DNA of 64,000 nt from Cristatella mucedo (lineage: Eukaryota > Bryozoa > Phylactolaemata > Cristatellidae): contig WPIO01000012.1 in assembly GCA_009760855.2 (NCBI GenBank), positions 4,000,501-4,064,500 of the forward strand, given 5' to 3'. This document shows, piece by piece, positions 46,176-56,919 of the stretch (positions are counted from its first letter, which is position 1; each line of letters opens with the position of its first letter). Under the pieces are notes generated by a model. That model was not told the origin of the DNA and did not search any database. It worked only from the letters and a program-made list of their open reading frames with translations. A program made the position numbers and the translations under genes.

Positions 46176-46326
46176 ATGTCTGATACTATGCCAAAGTCTA
46201 AGAAATCTTGGAATATTACGAATTACTTTTTTTTAAAGAGCCGTTCGATTATCTGTGCAGAAAATACTGGTTACTTTTCATCACTATTAAACTTGGCTGC
46301 GAACGAGAGTTTTCCCACTGAAGCAG
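46176..46326 (+). CDS. Candidate exon (possible first exon)
   Basis: An ATG opens MSDTMPKSKKSWNITNYFFL and continues to LAANESFPTEA, ending in phase 1 at a good donor (GCAG|GTGAGT). An internal acceptor-like TTATCTGTGCAG at 46,259 offers a shorter version in the same phase. The basic, KSKKSWNITNYF opening is like the start of some zinc-finger/transposase-derived proteins, but I cannot assign it. Confidence 0.35.
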
Positions 46327-46862
46327 GTGAGTTTGCTTATCCAGTACAAAACTAGCTGAACCAGTTTGTTACAAAAATGTTTGGCTCTTCCTTCACGTGT
46401 TTGTATAGGCTGCAAAGTCCACATTATTTAGGTCACGCCTAATTATTCCTTAAGCTTGTTTGTCTATTTCTTCTCTCTAGTTATAGTTTAAAATTATGCA
46501 AGTATTATTTTCAAGGACAAAAGTAAGATTCTAGCTACTATGAGGTTTCAATCCATGGATTCTTCTAACAAAAATTTATCTGTATGTAATTTTTGAGAAA
46601 AATTCAATAAATACATTGTGAAAAAATGTATTAATAATTAAATTCCATTTTAAAAACTGCTGTATTTTCAATATTTTAAATAGAGACGAGTTCAAGCGCA
46701 AGGACTAGTGCAGCAAACTAAAAGTTAGCCAGCTGCATTCCATGTTCAGGTCACCACCATGCATTCATTGTTGCTGTGCGGTTTGTTCATTTAGTATGTA
46801 CATACTCGCTAGCAATGTCCGACGTTTTTCTCATTTTGTTACATTTTCCTCAATTTGTTAAG

Positions 46863-46931
46863 ATGCACTTCCGTTTCCAGACATTGTGACTCTGCTGACT
46901 ACTTCTTCTGCTGACATGAAGCGACTGCAAG
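46863..46931 (+). CDS. Candidate exon 2
   Basis: A TTTTCCTCAATTTGTTAAG acceptor and G|GTAAGC donor frame 69 bases that are open in only one phase (1 in, 1 out): ALPFPDIVTLLTTSSADMKR, then LQ. The phase fits the candidate exon at 46,176-46,326. It lies in the A-specific stretch of tandem unit A. Confidence 0.35.
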
Positions 46932-48547
46932 GTAAGCCAAATCGCACTTGCGTATGAGCGGTGCTTACTGTTAAACTTCAGTAAGTGAGTAAAACTGCAT
47001 CTACACGAACAATAGCAGAGTATGCTACTACGAAATTGTGGAGGCAATAATGAAAGCGAATATAGCATCAAGTAGAGGGCCATGAAGCTTAGTCGTGCGA
47101 ACGCTTACGAATGTAGTAAAAACATGCGAACCCCGAATGCAAAATACTGATAAGGCAAAGAGTATACAAATGTACTGCAATGCACTGGAAACAGCTTAAC
47201 TTATTTGTGATTTAGCATGAAATCTCATTTTACAAGACCTCGTCTCTGGAACGAGATTGCATGATTCTTTCTCTAAGCGCCGATTGAAGCAACAGCAGTA
47301 CGATAACTGAAACATCAAAAAGTAATTAAGTCAAATATTCAGATGAATTTAGCAGCATTTTCTTTTATCTTATGCCATCTCAGGCTCATGTAAATATTTT
47401 CAACCGTGCTCAGCAAAGAGTTTACAGATTCGCAGGTGGTTAGTCTTCATGCTCCAGTAGTTAAATGGTGGGTTGCCAAATAAAGGCAGAGTCCCTCTGA
47501 ACTTAAAGGTATTTTTCGCACCTCTAGCTGCCCAACAATGTCCTTATAGCCACGATTGATTCGTGCAAGCTTTCGGTTGCACTGTGCCACAGAAAGTATC
47601 AACGTAGCTTGTTTTCCCTCCGTACCAAAAACAACGTCAAACCAAGGGAAAGCTAGCATGAATGTTATTATGTGTTATTATTATTTATGCATTCGTACTT
47701 AATTAACTGGCCATCTGTTTCAGTTTCAAGAGCATGATTTTGGTTGAAAATACAATAGCTACATTTAAAATAATAGCCATAGCACACCAAGGTTTTGCTT
47801 TTTTCATAACTGCTTTCACCAGTTTCCGCCTACTCGTGTGTTAAATTCTTCTGAGGGTATTCATTTGAATTTTCTATTCCTCTGCGTAATTATATCCAGC
47901 TGCAAAGGTTTCTGATGGTTTTGGAATTTGGACACCAATTTCTTCTTCTCTCCTGCTGCAGGCTTCTTCAAGTCGCCCTATTCTGCTACTATCATGCTAC
48001 TCACTACCCAACTGTCCTGACTCGGCTAACCTTCACACTTTTAACTTTTTGAGGTTACACATCAAAAGCCTGATGGCTTCTAACGTGCAATAGGCATCTC
48101 TGGGGTGCTCACATTGTCATAATGGCTTCATTGGAGCCTGAGGGGAAGATATACTACATTGCATCGTAAAGATACACCATGCTGATTCCATCGATTTGCC
48201 GTAATAGTCAGCTTCCCGTATGACTTGACAGGGCTCTACAAAACAGGTCCGAGCGGATTCGTGCATTGATTTGACCATCGGCTTCGCTGGTCGAGGTTAG
48301 CAAAATGAGTGAGGCCCGACTTTAAGCAAAAATAGCACACAGATAACCTAGTAAAATGCAAAAAAAGCAAAGGCGAAGTGCAAGTCCAACCCTTGGAATT
48401 AAGCTGTACCGACAGAGCGCCTGACTTTGAAGCCAAGCAAAATAAATTGTCGGATCATAATTATTCGTTTCGAAATGACCTCGAATCCTTTATATTTTTA
48501 GCGGAAAAGGATTCTGACGATGCCTTCTTTGGTAAGCATGATAAGAG

Positions 48548-49575
48548 ATTGCTGTATCTGTTGACGACATCAGCACATGGATAGCAGCAAATTTTCTAAA
48601 GCTAAACGACGATAAAACTAACTTAAAAGTTATGGGCAAACCCAGTGTGATTCACAAACTGGAAAGGCTGACGCTCAAAATAGGCTCTGCCAGCACATCT
48701 CTTGTTGAATCAGCTCGAAATCTAGGAGTCATATTATAAAGCCACCTCTCGTTGGACGACTATATATGCCCGACAATCAAATCTGCCTATTTTCAGCTTT
48801 ATAACATTGCTAAAAATCGGGCTTGTTTAGATAAGGACACCACGGCCAAGTTGGTCCATGCATTCGTGACATCCCGTCTCGACCTCTGCAAGTCACTGCT
48901 TACTGGCCTACTGGCATGTGTGATTAGACGAATGCAGCTGGTGCCAAACTCTGCAGCTAAGCTTGTCTGTCGTCAGCTAAGCAGTTGCCACATAGCTCCA
49001 CTTCTCGCCGACCTGCACTGGCTACCAGTCAAGAAACGGATTGACTTTCAAGGTTTTTCGCTCACTTTTAGGTCACTTCATTCTTTGGCTCCAGCCTATC
49101 TCTCAGATATACTCCCTCATCAGGCGAAGCATTGTACCACAGCTTTTTGGAATCCAACAGTCTACAAATACCTGGTACAAACCTCAAATCCTTTGGAGAC
49201 CATGCATTTAGTTTGTATGCTCCAAAAGCCCCGAACTCCCTCCCGACTTGGGTCAGAATAACCCCTGACTTGACTGCATTTAAAAAGAACTTAAAACACA
49301 CACATATTTAGGACAGCATTTAGTGGGTCACTGTGACTCGTCCTTCATGTGCTTATGCGTGCTGACACTGTACATGCTGCCACTAACCACATTTGCATGC
49401 TTACCCTATGCAAGTCACCCCTAACCATGTCATTCATTTTTTTGTTTATCAAGCATGAAATTACTCCCCCATTCAATTGCATTTCCCTTTGCAGCAAATG
49501 TAAAGCGGCTAGAAAGAGATTGAGTTCTCCGAGGGCGCTTTATCCAGTGCATTATTATTATTATTGTTAATATTG
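48548..49575 (+). mobile_element. LINE insertion in unit A with TAAGAG target duplication
   Basis: The best copy of lineage 1, 5'-truncated. It encodes the last ~200 residues of an L2/CR1-type reverse transcriptase (48,752-49,261: LVHAFVTSRLDLCKSLLTGL, LLADLHWLPVKKRIDFQGFS, AYLSDILPHQAK). The 3' UTR, the terminal hairpin (AAAGCGGC and GGGCGCTTT arms at ~49,501-49,543) and an ATT tail follow. TAAGAG flanks both sides (48,542-48,547 and 49,576-49,581). Unit C has the site uninterrupted near 59,036-59,050. An in-frame stop precedes the long frame, so it is dead. Confidence 0.9.
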
Positions 49576-51535
49576 TAAGAGCTTGATGATTCGCTTCAAA
49601 GTCCAGGTCACTGGTTGAGGCTATGTTGTAGCAACCACGACGGGTGATGAATTTCAGGGCACTGCCTTAAACTGAGACCCGAAACCCTGAGCTTATTAAT
49701 TCCTTACTTTTCGCTGTCTGTCTAGCTGGCAATTTGGCTAGCTTGCACAAACCTTTTTACGTCACTGTAGTTGTGTTCCATCACAGTTTCAAATAAGTTG
49801 TCAACCTCCAGTCTCCTCACTAAACATATAGCCGAATTGAATGTCGTAAATGTAAGCCGAGTTAAAATTTACGCGATATGTGAAATTCCTTTCTTTTTGA
49901 CAGCTTACTGGTGCCACCTCTCTTAGTTAATTATTAACTTTCCAGATACCCGATTTATCACCCATAATCTGAATATTCATTTTCGCTTAAAATTACCACT
50001 TGACGTGGATGAGCGCTTACTTGTATGCTAATTTATAGACATATTTTCACTTTGGGAGAGTCTTAAAAGCCAAAGAGTGAGATTAGGTCATCATTCGTCC
50101 CATCCAAATGTTATATAGCTATACAAAACCTAGTATCAGTTAGCAACCGGACATTTGGTTAGTTTTGCGAGCTGTTTAGCCACTTTAGACTTCTATTATT
50201 TTCCATTATATTCGTATCATTCGTGCACGCATCATTTTAGAAAAAATAAGGTATTAGTCAAGTAAAGGGACAGTAAAGTTATAGTGTCACTTAATTTAAA
50301 TTTTAGAAAAACAGTTTATTTGTTGCAGGCTTAGCTAGCATAATTAAATAATTATGAAACAGATCAGTAAGAACCAGCTGCTTCACCATCTGTACCGTAG
50401 AATCGGAAACGGGTATCATCGTTATATTTCCAAGTCCCCCTAGAGTAGATACTCCAGCCCTTAGTCAAGTCCAACTAGTGTCAGTTTCAAAACATTGCAT
50501 AGAGTCCAATTGAGGCTAAAAATGGTATGCGTTTCGGCATTGGCAAAAAGTAATCACCTGCTCATAGTTTGCAAAAAGTCTTAGAAGTCTCCTTGAGCTG
50601 GTCAATTTTTTCCAACGATAATCACGAGATTACAGGCGCTGGTCAGCAACATGTAATGCAGAGAACTTTGAAGAATTTAAAGCGGGAGCTACTAGCTAAT
50701 AAATTACCTTAACTGTTGTGGCAGCTATATTGAAAGTCGCACGTATCTCTCAGAATAGTTAAATTTAAAAAAAACAAAGACTGTATAGGCAACATAAGGT
50801 TCTTTCCTGTTAATCGTCTTGGTAGTGTCAATTTTAGGTGAGAGCTCAAATTAACTAGGTGCTTGCTAGGGAAAACCATGCATGATGGCGAGGGCTTGCA
50901 GATAGAGGATGCCAGTCTGACTTCCAACGATCATCAGCTACATTCAGTTTATTTATTCTTCGTAATTTTGCCTGCCACTGATTTTGCATCAGTCAAGTAT
51001 GGTGTGTACGTGCGTGGAGAAGGCAAACTTGCTAGGAACGACCGTGAGCTGTAAGCTATAGAGGTAGGAGAGGACATACAGTTTAGTGCCGATGGCTTCG
51101 AGAGTAAAGCTGAGTTTCAATGCAAAATTACCATGGCCACTTAAGGATTTCAGCTAGATAAAACGATAGCCTATTTGTGAATTACGTGCCATTACTTTCA
51201 CTTCTTACGAAATATTTTAGTTTTAAATAATTATCAATGATCACGACAAAGGCCCAGTAAATCATATACCTAGAAATTATGTCAATTCATAACAGGCAAG
51301 TGCTACAAAATTATTTGGCTAACCTAACATGTATATAACTCGTTATTTCTTTTTTTTTCAGACAGAAGAAGCGATTGGACATTTTCAAAACCTGTAGGGG
51401 ACCCAAATCCCGGTAATAAAGGGGCAATGCAATAGCCTCTTACGCATATTGAAGTTACCTGTGTTACTTCCTGCAAAAACTTTGAATTCTGTTGGTGTGC
51501 TTCCCACATATCCACGAAGCAATCAATAATCGACC

Positions 51536-51612
51536 ACAGAGCTGCTTATACCGCTTGTGCGGCTGAGAGATCCCTTGTGTCTGTAATTATATTTATGCTT
51601 AAAATACCTCCC

Positions 51613-51677
<65 letters not shown>

Positions 51678-51988
51678 ATGATATGATATGATATGTATGA
51701 TATGAGAGGCAGATACAGAGACAGAAAGATATATATCTGTCTGTCTCTGACTCTCTCTCTCTCTTTATTGAAAACAACCATAGCATCAATTAGAGAACCA
51801 CGAAGATTAGTCATGTGAACGCAGACGGAACCCTCTCTCTCTCTCGCTCTTTCTCCCTCTGTCTCTCACTATCTCTCCCTCTCAGGCGGTCACCTTCTCG
51901 CTTGCTTTCTGTCTTTTCTCTCTCGCCCTGAACTCTATTACACTCTCACCTTCTCACCATTACACCACATCCTCTATTTAAAGCTGGC

Positions 51989-52039
<51 letters not shown>

Positions 52040-52138
52040 GTCTCTGTCTCTGTCTCTCTCTCTGTCTGTCTCTCAATCTCTGTCTCTCTTTAGCTGTCTC
52101 TCTCTCTCTTTCTCTCTCTTCTTTGCTCGCTCTCTCTT
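51536..52138. repeat. Microsatellite cluster (CT, TA, ATATG, TCTCTG)
   Basis: (CT)n at 51,607-51,631, (TA)n at 51,632-51,675, ATATG pentamers at 51,674-51,700, and a long CT/TCTGTCTC region from 51,739 to 52,137. It forms the junction of units A and B. The B/C junction has a shorter CT-rich version. Confidence 0.95.
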
Positions 52139-53561
52139 CTGCCTTGCACAGCATCAAGCCTGAGGTGGAAATTTACACTGTGTGTTCTGGCATGGGAATC
52201 ATACCAGAATCATCACTCAACTGCACCTCCCACACATGCCCAAGTCACCCATCTGAAGAAAAAGAAATTGATCTGTTTGTACTTTTTCAGAAGCATTCAC
52301 TAAACTAATTTTGGAAAAATATATTGAATATAAAAATATATTAAATAAAAAAATATTGGTAATTACCTTCTGCATTAAAAACTGCTTTAATGCCAGAATT
52401 GCGAAATGCGAATTTTGGAAGCCATGATGAAAGCGAATATAGCATCAATTAAAGAATGACGGAGGTTAGTAAGACGAAAGCTGATGGATATTATAAAAGT
52501 AAGCGAACCCCGAATGCAAAATACTGATAAGGCAAAGAGAATGTATTTGCAATGCCCAAGAAATAGCTTAACTCATTTTCGATTAAGCATGAAATCTAAT
52601 TTTTTACAAGGCGTCGTCTCTGGCAGGAGATTGCATGCTTCTTTGGTTAAGTTCCGACTGAAGCAATAGCAGCATGATATATAACTAAAACATCCGAGAG
52701 TAATTTCATGTATGTCAAATATTCAGGGGAATTTTGCAACACTGTCTTTAATGCTTACATCATCTCAGGCTCATGTAATTATTTACAACACTATTCTGCA
52801 AGCAGTTTATTGATTCGCAGGTGATCAGACTTTATACTCCAGGCGTTAAATGGTGGGTAGCCAAATAAAGGCAGAGTTGCTCTAAACTTGACGGTGTGTT
52901 TTGTTTTGCATTACTAGCTACCCCACAATGTCATTAGAGACACGAATCGTTTGTAAAAACTTCCGCTTACACAGTGCCACAGAAAGTATAAAATTAGTTT
53001 GTATTCGCTCCGTACAAAAAACAATTTCAATCCAAGCGAAAGGTAGCCTGACTTATTATTTGCCCTGAGATTGGAAATATTTTACTATGCATGCTTACTT
53101 AATTAACTGGCCATCTGTTTCATGTTCAAGAGCATTGCTTTGGTTGAAAATACAATAACTAGCTCTAAAATACTAGCCATAGCACACCAAGGTTTAGCTT
53201 CTTTCATAACAGCTTTCACCAGTTTCCGCCTACTCGCGTGTTAAATTCTTCTGAGGGTATTCATTTAAATTTTCTATACCTATGCGCAATTATACTTAGC
53301 TGCAAAGGTTTCTGATGGTTTTGGAATTTGGACACCAATTCCTTCTTCTCTCCTGATGCAGATTAGTGCACACTTTTTTAAGTAGCCCTATTCTGCTACT
53401 ATCATGCTACTCACTACCCAACTTTCCTGACTCGGCTAACCTTCACACTTTTAACTTTTTGAGGTTACACCTCAAAAGCCTGATGGCTTCTAACGTGCAA
53501 TAGGCATCTCGGTGATGCTCACACTGTCCTAATGGCTTCATTGGAGCCTGAGGGGGAAGAT

Positions 53562-53751
53562 AATAATAATAATAATAATATTAATTCACTTGATAAAGTG
53601 CCCTCAGAGAACTCAATCTCTCTCTAGGCGCTTTACATTTGCTGTAAAGTGAAATGCAATTGAATGGTAAGTAAAATCATGCTTGACAAACAAGCAAAAT
53701 AAATAACATGGTTAGGTGTGACATGCACAGGGTCAGCATGCAAATGTGGTT
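53562..53751 (-). mobile_element. Short LINE 3' end inserted only in unit B
   Basis: A 190-bp piece comprises the AAT tail, hairpin and first part of the 3' UTR of lineage 1, reverse orientation. AGAT occurs at both edges (53,558-53,561 and 53,752-53,755). Units A (48,147-48,155) and C (58,650) keep the uninterrupted site. Confidence 0.85.
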
Positions 53752-54153
53752 AGATATACTACATTGCATCGTAAGGACACACCATGCTGATTCCATCGAT
53801 TTGCCGTAATAGTCAGCTTCCCCGTATGACTTGACAGGGCTCTACAAAACAGGTCCGAGCGGATTCGTGCATTGATTTGACCATCGGCTTCGCTGGTCGA
53901 GGTTAGCAAAATGAGTGAGGCCCGACTTTAAGCAGAAATAGCACACAGATAACCTAGTAAAATGCAAAAAAAGCAAAGGCGAAATGCAAGTCCAACCCTT
54001 GGAATTAAGCTGTACCGACAGAGCGCCTGACTTTGAAGCCAAGCAAAATAAATTGTCGGATCATAATTATTCGTTTCGAAATGACCTCGAATCCTTTATA
54101 TTTTTAGCGGAATCGGATTCTGACGATGCCATTCTTGGTAAGCACGATAAGAG

Positions 54154-54936
54154 CTTGCTGCATCTGTTGATGACATCGGCACATGGATAGAAGCAAATTT
54201 TCTAAAACTAAACGACGATAAAACTAACTTACTAGTTATGGGCAAACCCAGTGTGATTCACAAACTGGAAAGGCTGACGCTCAAAATCAGCTCTGCCAGC
54301 TGGTGCCAAACTCTGCAGCTAAGCTTGTCTGTCGTCAGCTAAGCAGTTGCCACATAGCTCCACTTCTCGCCGACCTGCACTGGCTACCAGTCAAGAAACG
54401 GATTGACTTTCAAGGTTTTTCGCTCACTTTTAGGTCACTTCATTCTTTGGCTCCAGCCTATCTCTCAGATATACTCCCTCATCAGGCGAAGCATTGTACC
54501 ACAGCTTTTTGGAATCCAACAGTCTACAAATACCTGGTACAAACCTCAAATCCTTTGGAGACCATGCATTTAGTTTGTATGCTCCAAAAGCCCCGAACTC
54601 CCTCCCGACTTGGGTCAGAATAACCCCTGACTTGACTGCATTTAAAAAGAACTTAAAACACACACATATTTAGGACAGCATTTAGTGGGTCACTGTGACT
54701 CGTCCTTCATGTGCTTATGCGTGCTGACACTGTACATGCTGCCACTAACCACATTTGCATGCTTACCCTATGCAAGTCACCCCTAACCATGTCATTCATT
54801 TTTTTGTTTATCAAGCATGAAATTACTCCCCATTCAATTGCATTTCCCTTTGCAGCAAATGTAAAGCGGCTAGAAAGAGATTGAGTTCTCCGAGGGCGCT
54901 TTATCCAGTGCATTATTATTATTATTGTTAATATTG
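54154..54936 (+). mobile_element. LINE insertion in unit B (shared with A, internally deleted)
   Basis: Same insertion as in unit A, with the same TAAGAG flanks (54,148-54,153 and 54,937-54,942). It has lost 244 bp of the reverse transcriptase region at a CAGC junction (54,297-54,300). The remaining C-terminal frame (54,303-54,623) is identical in translation to that in A. Confidence 0.9.
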
Positions 54937-56817
54937 TAAGAGCTTGATGATTCGCTTCAAAGTCCAGGTCACTGGTTGAGGCTATGTTGTAGCAACCACG
55001 ACGGGTGATGAATTTCAGGGCACTGCCTTAAACTGAGACCCGAAACCCTGAGCTTATTAATTCCTTACTTTTCGCTGTCTGTCTAGCTGGCAATTTGGCT
55101 AGCTTGCACAAACCTTTTTACGTCACTGTAGTTGTGTTCCATCACAGTTTCAAATAAGTTGTCAACCTCCAGTCTCCTCACTAAACATATAGCCGAATTG
55201 AATGTCGTAAATGTAAGCCGAGTTAAAATTTACGCGATATGTGAAATTCCTTTCTTTTTGACAGCTTACTGGTGCCACCTCTCTTAGTTAATTATTAACT
55301 TTCCAGATACCCGATTTATCACCCATAATCTGAATATTCATTTTCGCTTAAAATTACCACTTGACGTGGATGAGCGCTTACTTGTATGCTAATTTATAGA
55401 CATATTTTCACTTTGGGAGAGTCTTAAAAGCCAAAGAGTGAGATTAGGTCATCATTCGTCCCATCCAAATGTTATATAGCTATACAAAACCTAGTATCAG
55501 TTAGCAACCGGACATTTGGTTAGTTTTGCGAGCTGTTTAGCCACTTTAGACTTCTATTATTTTCCATTATATTCGTATCATTCGTGCACGCATCATTTTA
55601 GAAAAAATAAGGTATTAGTCAAGTAAAGGGACAGTAAAGTTATAGTGTCACTTAATTTAAATTTTAGAAAAACAGTTTATTTGTTGCAGGCTTAGCTAGC
55701 ATAATTAAATAATTATGAAACAGATCAGTAAGAACCAGCTGCTTCACCATCTGTACCGTAGAATCGGAAACGGGTATCATCGTTATATTTCCAAGTCCCC
55801 CTAGAGTAGATACTCCAGCCCTTAGTCAAGTCCAACTAGTGTCAGTTTCAAAACATTGCATAGAATCCAATTGAGGTTAAAAATGGTGTTTCAGCATTGG
55901 CAAAAAGTAATCAGTAGCTCATAGCTTGCAAAAAATCTTGAGCTGGTTAGTTATTTCAAACTATAATCACCAGATTAACGGCTCTGATCAGCAACATGTA
56001 ATGCAGAGAACTTCAAAGAATTTAAAGCGGGAGCTACTAGCTAATAAACTACCTTAACAGTTGAGGCAGCTCTATTGAAAATCGCATGTAACTCTCAGTA
56101 TAGTTAAATATAAACAACCAAAAGAGTCTATAAACAACGTAGACTTCTTTCCTGACAATCATCTTGGTGTTGTCATTAAAGGTGAGAACTCAAAGTAACT
56201 AGGGGGTTGTTGGGGGGAACCATGCATGATGGTAAGGGCTTGCAGCTGGAGGATGCCGCTCTGACTGCCAACGATCATCAGCTACATTCAGTTTATTTAT
56301 TTTGTTCAATTTTGCCTGCAACTGATTTTGCATCAGTCAAGTATGGTGTGTACGTGCTGGGAGAAGGCAAACTTGCTAGGAACTACCGTGAGCTGTAAGC
56401 TATAGAGGTAGGAGAGGACATACAGTTTAGTGCCGACGGCTTCTGTGAGTTTTCATGCAAATTACTCTGGCCACTGAAATATTTCAGCTAGCAAATATTA
56501 TCGCCTATTGGTGAATTATGTACCATTATTTTTACTTCTTACGAAATATTTTAGGTTTAAATGAATATCAATGATCACGATAAAGACCTAGTAAATCATA
56601 TAGCCAGAAATTATAATGACAATTCTTTTACTATTATAGGCAAGAGCTACAAAATTATTTGGCTACCTTAACATGTATATAAATCGTTATTTCTCAGACA
56701 GAAGACACGATTTTTAAAACCTGTAGGGGACCTAACTCCCGGTAATACAATGGCAATGCCATAGCCTCTTAAACATATGGAAGTTGCACAAGGAGTAGTC
56801 ATGCGAAAGCAGACGGA

Positions 56818-56919
56818 TATCTCTCTAGCTCTCTCTCTCACTCTCTCTCTCTCACTCGGTCACCTCACTTGCTATCTCTCTTTTCCTCATCAATCCCTCG
56901 CTCACTCACTCTCCTGCCT
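56818..56919. repeat. CT-rich microsatellite at the B/C junction
   Basis: CTCTCT runs with TCACTCGGTCACC and GCTCACTCAC interruptions. It corresponds to the expanded cluster between A and B. Confidence 0.9.

Larger units (their letters stand above)
46608..51535. repeat. Tandem unit A (of three)
   Basis: The first of three head-to-tail copies of a non-coding unit. Shared landmarks are GCGAACCCCGAATG..AAATACTGATAAGG (47,125 in A; 52,505 in B; 57,246 in C), CAAAGGTTTCTGATGG, GACAGGGCTC, CTATGTTGTAGC and CATGCATGATGG. A carries an extra ~340 bp near 46,690-47,030, which includes a candidate exon, and a 1.03-kb LINE at 48,548-49,575. Confidence 0.85.
52139..56817. repeat. Tandem unit B
   Basis: Collinear with unit A, plus a leader (GCCTTGCACAGCAT) that C shares. 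It differs from A by a 194-bp LINE fragment insertion (53,562-53,755 including the duplicated site) and a 244-bp deletion at 54,297-54,300. From 54,300 to ~55,866 it is almost identical to A; on both sides it is clearly more diverged. Confidence 0.85.

Noticed and set aside
48236-48584. Opposed frames (48,236-48,436 minus, 48,378-48,584 plus) repeated in unit B
   Set aside because: Present in both copies only because the DNA is duplicated. The frames overlap on opposite strands, and unit C does not keep them.
50863-51054. A 63-codon frame repeated in unit B at 56,207 (MHDGEGLQIEDASLTSNDHQ)
   Set aside because: Differences between the copies are mostly amino-acid changing, and the unit C version is broken, so there is no sign of coding constraint.
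52123-52308. A frame with CTSHTCPSHPSEEKEIDLF, shared as a sequence with unit C
   Set aside because: The unit C copy contains stops. It begins in CT microsatellite and is part of the tandem unit.
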